DNA of 64,000 bases from Symsagittifera roscoffensis (GCF_963678635.1 NC_087062.1:80890751-80954750); one strand, 5' to 3'; positions 42,428 to 52,921 are shown, counted from the stretch's first letter. A program made the numbers and translations. The notes: generated from the letters alone by a model not told the origin.

Positions 42428-42461
42428 ATCAAATATTCAAAAAATTCAACGAGAATCTGTA

Positions 42462-42650
42462 AAACAGGTTGCAACACAAATCAGAGATTTCGAACAAAAA
42501 CAATAGACCAAACTGCAGCTTTTTGAAGCCACTTGTTATCCTTTGTTTCCCTCCCGTCTCCAGAAGGGTCACTGAGAGGAGTGAGAGGCTGCGCGTCAAG
42601 ATTGAAGTCTGTAGAAGTTCCGAGTATTCCAGGTCGTAGACTGTGGGCAT
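42462..42650 (-). other. Possible exon fragment downstream of fibrillarin
   Basis: On the minus strand, after an acceptor-like CCCACAG, one frame stays open with a Pro/Asp-rich peptide (L-T-P-L-S-D-P-S-G-D-G) for about 50 codons and is more GC-rich than its surroundings. It may be part of another gene or a fibrillarin 3' UTR exon; no family recognised. Confidence 0.25.
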
Positions 42651-42822
42651 GGTATGGAGAGCATACATTACATGGTCACTTTAAAATCCACCAAAATAAA
42701 TAACAACAAAAGGAGAGCATTAAGTCCATGGTTTCTAATTTCAAAAACAAAGCTACAGTTAAAACTGCACAGCAGATGAGTATCGCAGAGAAAAGGACTT
42801 TAGAGGGATTGAGTTTCTATCT

Positions 42823-43006
42823 CTACTTGTTGGCCTTAGGGTTGTTTGGAGACCTGTACTGGCCGACGATGACTGCGTGATCTCTCTCGTAAGGCTCAAG
42901 CGTCACTTGCTCGATGGGTTTGATCTGTTCGGCCTTGAACTTCTGAAGCTCGCCGGCGAATACTGCTTCGGCTGGTGCAGTGCTGTCTATGCAGTTGGCT
43001 TTGATA
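42823..43006 (-). CDS. FBL: Fibrillarin exon 3 with stop
   Basis: Acceptor TGTTCAG, then [14 protein letters not shown] through [15 protein letters not shown] and the stop at 42823-42825. Confidence 0.95.
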
Positions 43007-44650
43007 CTGAACACAAATTGAAAGTCAAAAAACCAGGATAGTTGGTTCCTTTGTAAGTAGAATACAAATTCCGACCAGTGATTTAAAAAAAAATTCTGGT
43101 TCAAAAATGTGTTTTTCTGCTTGCCGCGAAAAGAGGAACAAAAATAAACCTAAAATTTTTTTATTGGCCGGATTAAACTACAAATATTGTTGCATTTTAA
43201 TTAAAAGCGATTTAAAAAATCATCCAGAAAAAGAAAGTTTTCGTTTATGCACGCAAAATGCAAAACTAAACTTCATAAACTGCTTATTGAAGTAAAATTA
43301 TGTAAGTCAGCGAACAAAGCCACAAGACGACGTCAATTCGCAATGAAATTTAGCGCTAGCGATAATAATGGTGTTAAACTTTTACCTAACAACAACGTGT
43401 CCTTCGTTTTTAAGGAAATGATGTGCGTTGAGAGCCACAATTCGAGCTTGATCCGGTTGAGCAACATCAGCGAAGATGCAATCGACCATTGGTACCAACA
43501 TACGGTACTTCAGGGGATGTCTGGCATCCTCCACGATCGGCGCCACGTTGGTTCGTTTCTGACTCATGTCCAGCAGATCTCGACCGCTGCGGTGACTGAA
43601 CTCTACTGCGAAAACCATGCCTTCCTCTCCGACAATGTCACTCACGTGACTCACTGTCGTTCCGGAGGCAGCGCCCAGATAAAGCACTTTGCTACCAGGC
43701 GCCATGTGGATATTCTCTACTCCGTTGATGACAGCCGCACACAGCTTTGATCGGAAAGGGTTCCACACTCTGTACTCAGTTTTCTACACAACATAAGGAC
43801 ATATATGACAATAAAATCTTCAAGTAAAGGAGCCCTAATTGGTTGAGCTTAATTTTTTTTTTACTATATTTTACGATCAACACTGATAAGGGATGAGCTT
43901 AAACTTTCAAGAAAAAATGTTTTGTAGCATCTAAAATTACTATGCTCTGCTATGATCAACACTTATCCATGGTCTTCTAAAATTCCGACACAAGGTTGTT
44001 TTCAATATTGTAGGCGCCTAGAGTGCCCTGATAGATTCAAGTTCCACTGCATTCACTCAACTCAATTTTAAGTGGATTTATTAACATTAACATTTATTAA
44101 CCTCTTTTATTTTTAATGGCATCATGTATTTCGATTTTAATTTTGAGAGCTTAACTTCCCGCTCTAATAGAAATACTCTGAAAATTAAGGACATTAAAAT
44201 TTCGCACTTCGGATGTTGTCGGATCTGATATCTCAATTTTTTTCTCCCCATATACAACAACTCCTGGTGCAAGATTGCGAGTGCAGACAACTTCGTCTTT
44301 TCCTTTGCCGATGAAAACTCCGGGGTGCCGATGTGGCTCTACGTGCGCTTTACCAGCTCCTGGTCCTCCCCGTCCACCGCCTCTGCCTCCCCCACGTCCT
44401 CGGAAACCACCACCGCCACCACGACGATCGCCTCTATCTCCCCCTCGTCCTCGGAAACCCCCGCCACGATCGCCACCTCTGCCTCTGAATCCGCCTCTGT
44501 CACCAGAGCCACGGAAACCGCCTCTTCCTCTGTCTCCGAACCCTCCTCTTCCTCTATCTCCAACACCTCCTCTCCCTCTGCCCCGGAAACCTCCTCGATC
44601 TCCACCGCCTCCGCGCTCTACTCCTCGGAATATGCCCATATCAGTCAAAT
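42823..44650 (-). CDS. FBL: Fibrillarin, box C/D snoRNP 2'-O-methyltransferase, 3 coding exons
   Basis: Exons 44208-44650 (coding from the ATG at 44637-44639), 43386-43783 and 42823-43006 join in phase and encode 337 residues. The N-terminus is a Gly/Arg-rich GAR domain; then come H-P-G-V-F-I, Y-G-E-K-K and the methyltransferase fold with [20 protein letters not shown] (SAM-binding), [23 protein letters not shown], then [11 protein letters not shown] and [15 protein letters not shown]. These match fibrillarin throughout. The protein methylates rRNA 2'-OH groups guided by C/D snoRNAs in the nucleolus, with NOP56, NOP58 and 15.5K. Length is typical for the family. An acceptor TTTTTTCAG lies 11 bases before the ATG, implying a 5' UTR intron or a trans-spliced leader. 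Confidence 0.95.
43386..43783 (-). CDS. FBL: Fibrillarin exon 2 (methyltransferase core)
   Basis: Starts [10 protein letters not shown] after TTGTAG and ends V-V-V plus two bases at AG|GTAAAA, phase 0 to 2. Carries the SAM-binding loop and the D-V-A-Q-P-D motif. Confidence 0.95.
44208..44650 (-). CDS. FBL: Fibrillarin exon 1 (GAR domain)
   Basis: The acceptor at 44651-44652 gives the high boundary; coding starts at ATG 44639 and runs 144 codons to S-D-P-T-T-S-E|GTGCGA, phase 0. The open frame on the opposite strand (Pro-rich) is only the mirror of the GAR repeats. Confidence 0.9.
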
Positions 44651-45289
44651 CTGAAAAAATAAATATTTATCTAAATTTTAAGTACCTCGTTGTTTGTGAA
44701 TATCATCCTATGTTAAATAGAAGGCAAACTGGGTTCACAGAAGGCATTGAAATGTTCATAAAGAATATTTTCTCTATTTGGTGCAAATGAGGTTCAACAG
44801 ATTTGACTTGTTGCAGAGGCGAAGTGGAGCCGCGCAAAACTTGCGATACAGATGTAATATTCATTCATTTTTGTAATGGCCAATTAAAAGAGGCCCTTTC
44901 CTCATACAACGGCCCATGCACAAGTTGATAAGGTTATAACAAGGCTACATGCACGCATCAATTAGGATCAAAAGTTTTGTTTTCGGGTGTTTTAAGTTTT
45001 TTTTGTTTTCCAAATTCAGGTACCACAAATAATCATCGGACTGGGTTGAGTGATAAATCATATAACTATTTCAGTCGTGATTGGAACATTTAAAAATTTC
45101 ATTAAAATTTTCAGAGTCAAGAAAAACCGGTTTGAATTTTTAGATTTTTGGTCTAATTTCGAGCTAGTTTCCCCGTCAGTTGTTTGTTCTATAGTGAAGT
45201 TGTGCAATCACAAGCTATTCTCCGTGTGCACTTGTGCCATTCCCCCGGATTGGCACAGTCGAACCCTCCGACGAAAACGAAACGGACAT
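44651..45289. other. Region between fibrillarin and the giant element
   Basis: Has a hairpin-repeat copy (about 44813) and a reverse-oriented copy of the 'GATATATCACTC' repeat (45020-45060). No upstream fibrillarin exon or promoter element is clear. The outer edge of the giant element may lie as far left as about 45180. Confidence 0.4.
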
Positions 45290-46060
45290 TAGTGACGTTA
45301 GAGACGAATTCGTTAAGAAAAAGAGGGTCAGAATATTCTGGAATTTTTAAATTTTCGATTCTCAGCAGATTATTTCTGAAAAATGCAGGAACGACCATTT
45401 AAAATGGAAGAGAATAAAAACAGAAAAAAAAGACGCCGATAAAACAATTTGTGAAGAAAGCAAGAGGAAAAACGAAGTCTCTTATCGTGACGATCAGACA
45501 CGATAAGGCACTTAGCTGCAGCAGATAAGAAAGGAGGCTTCAATGGGACAGCCGGAGCGGATCGGTACCCTCCCGTGCCACGAGATTGGAGAGATAAGAG
45601 CTTTATCTCAGGAGGAGAACGGAATTGGAGGCCCGGTGTCTGCCCTGTTGTGATGCCCTGAATAAGTGAACTGAATCTGATTTTATATAAAATTTCAGAG
45701 CATGAGTAGCTAGAGAGAAGGAAAAGTCAATCCATCCCCAATGGATTCAGTTTATAACTGTCACTAGATACATAGTCAAGGATGGGCTCTGAGCCGTGTT
45801 TTAATGGTAATCACGTAGTCTGGGGATCCGAGACCCAGCTATGTGTCCATTTTCGCATGTAACGAAAGCTGATCAAAAGTCGTTTGACTAATTGCCTAAA
45901 AAATGGTAACTTTTTACTTGGCCCTGAACAGACCAGACAACTAACTGGCTAGGTCTAAACGGTAAAAAAAGAGTACAATTAAGTTAACTGACGCCTGCCA
46001 CCCGTCAATAGGTGCTTTTTCACGCTCCTTCACTGCGTAATGTCTGTATTAATGTTTAAT
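45290..46060 (+). repeat. Left long terminal inverted repeat
   Basis: Matches the complement of 63175-64000 over essentially its whole length, with scattered substitutions and indels. Landmarks shared by both: GAGGGTCAGA, TCTTATCGTG, CAATCCATC..CAATGGATT, AATCACGTAGTCTG, GCTGATCAAAAGTCGTTTGA and ACTGACGCCTGCCA. Inside, homology stops near 46060; outside, it continues to at least 45290. Confidence 0.85.
45481..45507. other. 9-bp inverted repeat with 9-nt spacer in left terminus
   Basis: CTTATCGTG (45481-45489), a nine-base spacer and CACGATAAG (45499-45507). The identical arms and spacing occur in the right terminus at 63780-63806, while the spacer differs. Possibly a protein-binding site or hairpin. 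Confidence 0.6.
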
Positions 46061-47065
46061 TTAGAACCAAATCTTAAGTGAATTCCTAGATATAAAGTTT
46101 TTAAATTGATTTTTATTGTCATTTAGCTTATTTGTTTTTGTAACAAATCCTGACAATGCACATAGTTGCGAAAACGTTTGAAGTTTATTTTTCAATAAAA
46201 TTCCTTCAAACTGATTAGGAAAGTATTAAGTAATTGCAATAGCTGAATTGAGCTTAATTTAAACCGTGCTTACTCTAAGGTTTACCCAAATAATGTTAAT
46301 TTTTGGTGTTCTTCAGCGCAATTTTGGAAATCAAAAATTTTCGTTTTTTTTGGTCATTTTTCTTCAAAGATTGTTTCTCCGGCTTTCTTATTTTTTTTAA
46401 AAAAAACGGCTGTCCTTGTTACAGCTGTGCCTTTCGACCAGAATGCGATCTGTTTTTTTTAAATCAAAAACAATACGTCGAAATCAACAGTTAACAACGT
46501 TTTTGGTATTGTGAACCAAAAAGTAACGGTAACGAAAAAATAACGTGATTTTTTCAGTTTTTCGAGTGTGCATGACACGTAACAATCTGGTTTTTTGAAG
46601 CAATTGAAACAACAAAATCAGAACAACGATTTTCGCGTATCTGATTAACAAGACAGCAACTAACGAGAAGGTTGAAATTGAGAATAACGTTCGATCGATA
46701 ACAGAAGAAAAGAAGCCTACAGAGTTGAAACGATCGTGCAGCTAAAATCGCTACCGGATCTTTTTTGTGCAATCTGCAAGTCCAAAGACGATAAAACAAC
46801 CCTTCCCGATAGTTGAGAGAGCGTTTTTTCAGCAAAAATGAAGAATTCGAATGGATCTGGAGTTGTGCGTCAGGATAGGGTGAACAATTTCTACTGGACA
46901 AAAACAATAGTGAGGCAACCCTGTTCTGAGGAGTAACATCACTGCTGGGGATGACGAGACTCAACCATTAAATCACTACTTTTTCATGCATTTTTAGCTA
47001 AGCAGAATAGTTCGGCCGATAGCCTCTAAATTGTACAAGGTTCGTTTACACAATTTTTTCTGAAT
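46061..47065. other. Left subterminal AT-rich segment of giant element
   Basis: No tandem repeat and no recognisable gene. A 136-codon minus-strand ORF (46554-46964) resembles nothing known and has AT-rich composition like its surroundings, so I do not call it. Confidence 0.4.
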
Positions 47066-48083
47066 GTGCCAGTCGGTCATATCTGGAAGTTTGAACTTGA
47101 GAGACACGAAAATACGTAATTTTGGAGTGAAGTGTTAATTTTCAAAATTTCGAATGGAGCCTGTCATGCTCAGTTTTCTCGTACCAACTGAAAACAAAAA
47201 GTGAAAAATCAGAACGACCGAATTTTTAATTGCGGGAAAATACTCAAGAAAAAAAAGCAGTAAATTGCTATTTGCAATTTCCCGATACAAAATAATACAC
47301 GAGTAGAGCTGTCTTATCCCGAAAAAGGAGGAGAGATAACAAAAAGAAGATAGAACAACTATTTGAAACGAACTAGAGTGAGCCTTCAATGGAAAGGCGG
47401 ACAGCTTGAGTGTCCCAATGGTTCACACAAAAACTCCGATTCTAGAGCCAGAACGTGCTTCTGTTATCAAAACTGATCAGTATCAAACTTATCTAGTTAT
47501 ATTATCTAATTCTAGAGTTGCTTACCAATTTAATTACTCCTTGTGCTCGAGTGCATCAACATGTGAGTCCCCAATTTATGTGCCAGTCGGTCATGTCTGG
47601 AGGTTTGACCTTAAGAAACACGTAATTTTGGAGTGAAGTTTTAATTTTAAAAATTTCGAATGGAGCCTGTCATGCTCAGTTTTCTCGAACCAACTGAAAA
47701 CGCAAAGTGAAAAATCAGAACGACCGAATTAACAATAGCGGGAAACTACTCAAGAAAAAGGCAGGAAATTGCTATTCGCAATTTCTCGATACGAAATAAT
47801 AAGAGAGTAGAGCTGTCTTATCCCGAAAACAGGAGAATAGAACACAGACTTGAGAAAGGACGATTATTCGAACGGAACAGAGTGAACATTCAATGGAAGA
47901 GAGGACAACTCGAGTGTCCCGATGGTTCATTCAGAAACTTTTTGATTCTTGAGACAGAACTTACTTCTGTTGTCAAAACTAATTAGCATCAAATTGTTTA
48001 GTTATATTATTCAATTCTCAAGCTGCTTATCTTTTAGTTACTCCTCATACTCAAGTGCATCGACATGTGAGTTCTCAATTTAA
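47066..48083. repeat. Tandem duplication, about 514-bp unit, two copies
   Basis: Units 47066-47579 and 47580-48083 share GTGCCAGTCGGTCAT at the start, AATGGAGCCTGTCATGCTCA, a GAGCTGTCTTATCCCGAAAA block and an end ACATGTGAGT. Diverged by perhaps a tenth or more. Confidence 0.8.
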
Positions 48084-48856
48084 ATTTCTCGAGTGTATTT
48101 TATGATAGTTATGTTGAGATAAGGCGAGTTTTAGGTTGATCCATCTGAAATGGATCAAAGTTCCACTGTCCAATAAAAAGTAACTAAGCGGATTGTTCCG
48201 ACCCGGTTTTTAGCGGCGTTCATGTATTTTGGGTATTTCGAGACCTAAGTATGGGGACGTTCTTATTTCTAGAGTGGGGGGGGGGGTATTTTGGTAGTGG
48301 CCTTTAAGCTGTAACGGGTTCTAGTCTCATGTCGCAAGCGAACCGAATTCGCTCCGACCGTTCTTGAGGTAGAAAAACACAAGAGATAGTGTCCCTGACT
48401 CTTGAGCCAATGGTTATAGGGCCTATTTTTCTTAAGCCTCATATGTGACTAAAGTAGGCGACTGTTACATTAATTTTTTCGATTGTGTTTTATGATTGTT
48501 ATGTTGAGATAAGGCGAGTTTTAGGTTGATCCATCTGAAATGGATCAAAGTTCCACTGTCCAATAAAAAGTAACTTAACGGATTGTTCCGACCCTGTTTT
48601 AACGGCGTTCGTGTATTTTGGGTATTTCGAGACCTAAGTATGGGGACGTTCTTATTTTCTAGAGTGGGGGGATATTTTGGTAGTAGCCTTTAAGCTGCAA
48701 CGGGTTCTAGTCTCATGTCGCAAGCGAACCGAATTGGCTCCGACCGTTCTTGAGGTAGAAAAACACAAGAGATAGTGTCCCTGACTCTTGAGCCAATGGT
48801 TATAGGGCCTATTTTTCTTAAGCCTCATATGTGACCGAAGTAGGCGACTGTTACAT
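48081..48856. repeat. Tandem duplication, about 390-bp unit, two copies
   Basis: Units 48081-48470 and 48471-48856 are very alike: AAGGCGAGTTTTAGGTTGAT, TGGATCAAAGTTCCACTGTC, CTAAGTATGGGGACGTTCTT and GTAGGCGACTGTTACAT. A G-run of differing length near 48275 and 48665 is the main difference. Confidence 0.85.
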
Positions 48857-49318
48857 ATTGTTTTTATGGCGCTCCTGGGTGTTTTTACGACATCATGACT
48901 ACGGGGTCGAACCCACTTGACACAGCTCCGGGCTGCATGCCCATTCTAGAGTACCGGTGGTACGGTTCAGCGGGAACGTGTAAACCTCCCGGTTGTACCG
49001 TGATAGCTTTTTAAGAAAACTTGAGAAAACTTCCTGGTACGCTCTCCGAACGAGGCCTAGCTAACCGAGTAAGGGGGGGCAACTAGGGGGACAAAAACAA
49101 CAAAAAAGTATAGAAAAAGGAACAAAAACCATAAAACGAAAAGACAGTGACTTTGATACCGGATCACTTGGATCAAACCTTTAAATTAATTAAATAGTAT
49201 ACCCATATTGTTTTATAAGACCGATCGTTTCGATCAATCTAGCAATTCAAACCAGTGACTTCAATAAGGTGCCCGAGTGGGGGGCGTTGTTAAGGGTTTT
49301 CAGATAAATTGCAACTTA

Positions 49319-49515
49319 GCCGGACCACTAGGAGACTTGACTGGAAAGGGTGACCAGCCGAGTGGGAAAGTGGTTCACAAGGATCGAACCGGACCACTAG
49401 GAGACTTGACTGGAAGAGGTGACCAGCCGAGTGGGAAAGTGGTTCAGAAGTACTGAGCTGAACCCACTGGAAACTTGACTGGAAGAGGTGACCAGCCAAG
49501 TGGGAAAGTGGTGTT
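49319..49515. repeat. Tandem repeat, about 69-bp unit, three copies
   Basis: Each unit reads GGAGACTTGACTGGAAGAGG, GTGACCAGCCGAGTGGGAAA then GTGGTTC. The minus-strand ORF over it is the repeat read through. Confidence 0.8.
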
Positions 49516-50390
49516 GCTGTCAAGTGCAGAACAGAGACAACCAGCACAGGATCAATACAAGAGGACGCACAGGGGTGTTCTCAAGTTGGGCAACGGGTAT
49601 CGTTAGAATCCACATTACTTTTTAGGAGATAAGTGTAAAATTGGATAAGCAGAGCCCCATTGTTTTGAGGACGTTTTTACTCAAGCAGGCCTGGAAACAG
49701 GTCTACGGTTTTCTCTCGAGGAGTTTAGCACCCGGCGCTTAAGGGATTTTTTGGCTTAAGAGGTGGGCTAAAGAGGGGGAGGTTAGAAGGGGGGCTGGTT
49801 AAGTTAGAGGTTAGCGGTTGTAAATTGTAAAAAGGGGGAACACGTTAGAGTAACTAATTGTTCGGTATCGTCGACTTAGTTACATTAGATATTTACACGC
49901 GTTGGTTATAAGAAGCGGATATCCAAAATTAAAATCAGCTTAAGGTAGGTACCCTAGTCGGATCGGTAGGGGGGAACGGACATAGACAGTTTTTGTGATA
50001 ACCCATAAGATCGCTAGCAGGGGGGAGGAAAACGCGTGGCAATCGGGTACCAAACATTTTTTCGGACAAAGATTGACATCAGTCAACCTTGAATTTCAGG
50101 AAAATTCATCCTTTTGTTTTTGAAATTTTTTTTCCAGTTTAAAAATTTACGTTTTGGTGAAAATTTGTTGTTGGTATTTTAACGAACAGGTGATCACAAG
50201 ATACCTGCGGGGAATTTAGGGTTTCAAATAGCTTGAAAAGACTGGATTAGTATTTGGGTTTCAACCATTAAGATAGGGACTTTGGGAAATTTTTTACTAG
50301 AGCTCAAGTGGTGGTAAAGGTACAGTGGTTCAAGAGTCCCTACAACGAAGAAGAAGAGACCCGATATCCAGACACTCAGTGACGAGTCTT
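49516..50390. other. Leader segment between tandem blocks
   Basis: G-rich and A-rich stretches (several GGGGGG runs near 49790-50030) but no gene and no repeat that I can match to the 3' side of the element. Confidence 0.4.
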
Positions 50391-51010
50391 GGGACAGTAC
50401 CGAAGAAGTCTTGGGACATTGCAGTCTGGGGACAGTCTTGGAGCAACACAGTCTTGGGACAGTCTTGGGACAGTGCAGCCGTGGGACAGTCTTGGACCAG
50501 AGCAGTCTTGGTACGAAACAGTCTTGGGACATTGGTCTTGGGACGTTGGTCTTGGGACGTTGGTCTTGGGACAGTGGTCTTGGGACAGTGGTCTTGGGAC
50601 AGTGGTCTTGGGACAGTGGTCTTGGGACATTGGTCTTGGGACATTGGTCTTGGGACAGTGGTCTTGGGACAGTGGTCTTAGGACATTGGTCTTGGGCCAT
50701 TGGTCTTGGGACATTAGTCTTGGGACACTTGTCTTGGGACGTTGGTCTTGGGCCATTGGTCTTGGGACAGTGGTCTTGGGACATTGGTCTTGGGTCATTG
50801 GTCTTGGAACATTAGTCTTGGGACGCTAGTCTTGGGACGTTGGTCTTGGGCCCTTGGTCTTGGGACAGTAGTCTTGGGACATTGGTCTTGGGACATTAGT
50901 CTTGGGACACTAGTCTTGGGACGTTGGTCTTGGGACATTAGTCTTGGGACACTAGTCTTGGGACGTTGGTCTTGGGACATTAGTCTTGTGACACTAGTCT
51001 GGAGATACTA
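50391..51010. repeat. Minisatellite, 14-bp unit GTCTTGGGACAGTG, about 40 copies
   Basis: Variants include GACATTG and GACGTTG endings. Because 14 is not a multiple of three and the unit has no stop, all three plus frames and at least two minus frames stay open, giving false 14-residue repeat proteins. Confidence 0.9.
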
Positions 51011-51415
51011 ACAAGAAGTATTGGGACAACACTTAATAGACTTGAGACGGTAGAGAGAAAGTCTTGGAACAGCAATAGGAAGGGGGGTACTAAAAGAGTA
51101 CTAAGTCAGGTTGAAGCAACCAATTGTAAAATCATGTTCTCTATCCTATCCTAACATAAAAAAATTTCAAGCTTAAGTTGTTTTTAGCAAAATTGTCAAT
51201 TTCTTTTTATAAAAATTTGTCAAAAGAGGTTTTAACCTTAGAGTAGAATATTGTAGATAGTAATACTGTAAATAGTAACAATTGTAAATAATGAGGCGGA
51301 GCAGGGTACCGGTAGCTGAAAAAGGTCTACCGAAGCGAAGACAAAGTATAACTCGTCGCGACGTAAAACAACATCAAGGGGTCCGAAGGTAACAAAGAAG
51401 AACTTTTCAGTTAGT
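51011..51415. other. Leader before gag
   Basis: No gene. A stretch at 51140-51240 (ACATAAAAAAATTTC ... GAGGTTTTAACC) weakly resembles 60200-60290 (ACATAAAATGAATC ... AAGGGTTTTAAC) in the same orientation; this is the only hint of a direct repeat flanking the coding region. Confidence 0.35.
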
Positions 51416-52207
51416 ATGGTCAGCACGAGGAGTACCACGGAGAACAGAGCAAAAGAGGGCACGGAAGGGGAACGAGTAGAACCCACCATCGAGATTGATC
51501 TAGAGACACCTGATCAAAGTGTGGTTGAAGCAGGAAAGAAGACGACAGAGTCAACTCCAATGCCCAATGCAGAAGAACCTAACCCGAAACCCATAGAGTT
51601 ATCACCGATAGACAACGTGGAAGACACAACAGGCAACACGCCAGAAACAGTGACGGACGAGTCTCAAAAGAGAACGTCTTTTACTGAAATATTAGCGATG
51701 ATGGTCGGAATGAGATCGAATGACGCAGCAGTGGAAGAGACGAAAGTCGAGAAAAGCAAAACATTCGGAACAGTATCCACGAGAACGACAGAGACCGATC
51801 AGAACGAGGGTCAGAGAAAACCGGGACCAGCGACGGACTACAGGGCAACAACGGACCATGGAACGACAACTCTTGAGTTAAGCGACTTGATGGCGAAGCT
51901 AGATCAGATAGATGAGAAACTGAAGCACAGCGAAGAGGATAGAAATTTGATAAGGAAGGAAATGAGAAACAACAAACATGAGTACTTGGACAACTATTTC
52001 CATCTAGCGAGAGCAACGAAGGAAAAGCTTCAGAAGATGTCTGACAAGGTAGAAACCACTGATGAAGAGCGAGAGAAGAACATCAGAAAAGACATGCCAG
52101 AAATGAAGCAGCGATATGACGCAGTGAATTGCCAGTTAGGGAGTTTGGAAACGAGAATGGATACGATGAACAGGCTGAGAGCTGAAGTGCAATACAGACA
52201 AAACTAG
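51416..52207 (+). pseudogene. Gag-like N-terminal ORF (coiled coil)
   Basis: 263 codons starting M-V-S-T-R-S-T. Acidic and Thr/Glu-rich first half, then a heptad-like region (M-A-K-L-D-Q-I-D-E-K-L and E-E-R-E-K-N-I) that should form a coiled coil. It ends at a TAG just before the capsid-like segment in other frames. Position and composition suggest the N-terminal part of gag; no catalytic motif. Confidence 0.6.
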
Positions 52208-52353
52208 ACGCTATTTTGAGGAATTCAACACAACAAGACAGGCCAGCTGCAGAGAGGACACAAGGTAATAGAGTGGACTTCGTGGAGCCTCAAAGGAACA
52301 AATGACAGTCAACACCGTTACCAGCAAACCGGGAGGCCGCGATTACGGCACCG

Positions 52354-52921
52354 GTGGGGGCCAGGGCCATTATAAAAAATGCAACAGCGAACACAACCAG
52401 TGGTCCAGGGGACTCCACGACTCACAACAACGTGGGACCGGATGCCATGACGTGGGCAAGCACCTGGGAAATGATGAACAGGACGCTAGAAGCCTTCGCC
52501 ACAAGGAATACCGACTCGAGTGACAGAGGAAGCAACAAATCCAGGAAAACCTTCAAGAAACCGAAGGAGTTCAAAGATGATTCAAATGGATGCATTGACA
52601 CTTGGGTAGAAGTCATGAGGTTGCACTTAGAACAAGATAACTTGAACGATGAGAGGCAAGCATGCACAGCGATCAGCGATACTGAGCAATCTCGAAGGCA
52701 CGGCATTGAAATGCGTGGTTGCGAAGAAAGAAGAGGAACGCGACACAGCGGACAAAATCTTTGAAATATTGCTAAATAGATTCGGCTCAGGCATGAAGGG
52801 CCATCAAGCGATGATGCGATTTGAGAAGAGGAGACAAAGGGACGTTGAATCGATAGACAGGTTCCTAGATGATCTTGAGAGCTTGAGAAGAAGGAGTGAC
52901 CCGGAAGAATCTACCAATTGA
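52354..52921 (+). pseudogene. Gag capsid-like segment with frameshift
   Basis: Frame 1 from 52354 carries K-K-P-K-E-F, the start of a retrotransposon gag capsid region (W-V-E-V-M-R-L-H-L); near 52650-52690 the sense continues in frame 2 (A-L-K-C-V-V, L-L-N-R-F-G, M-M-R-F-E) to a TGA at 52919-52921. The reading resumes in the same frame just after the stop. Broken. Confidence 0.65.

Noticed and set aside
43247-43750. 167-codon plus-strand ORF
   Set aside because: Antisense to the fibrillarin methyltransferase exon; no family resemblance.
44275-44790. Pro-rich 171-codon plus-strand ORF, and a Ser/Thr-rich one at 44325-44654
   Set aside because: Both mirror the Gly/Arg-rich GAR domain of fibrillarin on the opposite strand; the fibrillarin frame is certain.
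46554-46964. 136-codon minus-strand ORF
   Set aside because: AT-rich, no recognisable domain, in the subterminal region of the giant element where no other sign of coding is seen.
50224-50829. Several 100-186-codon ORFs on both strands with 14-residue repeats
   Set aside because: Produced by the 14-bp minisatellite, which has no stop in most frames.
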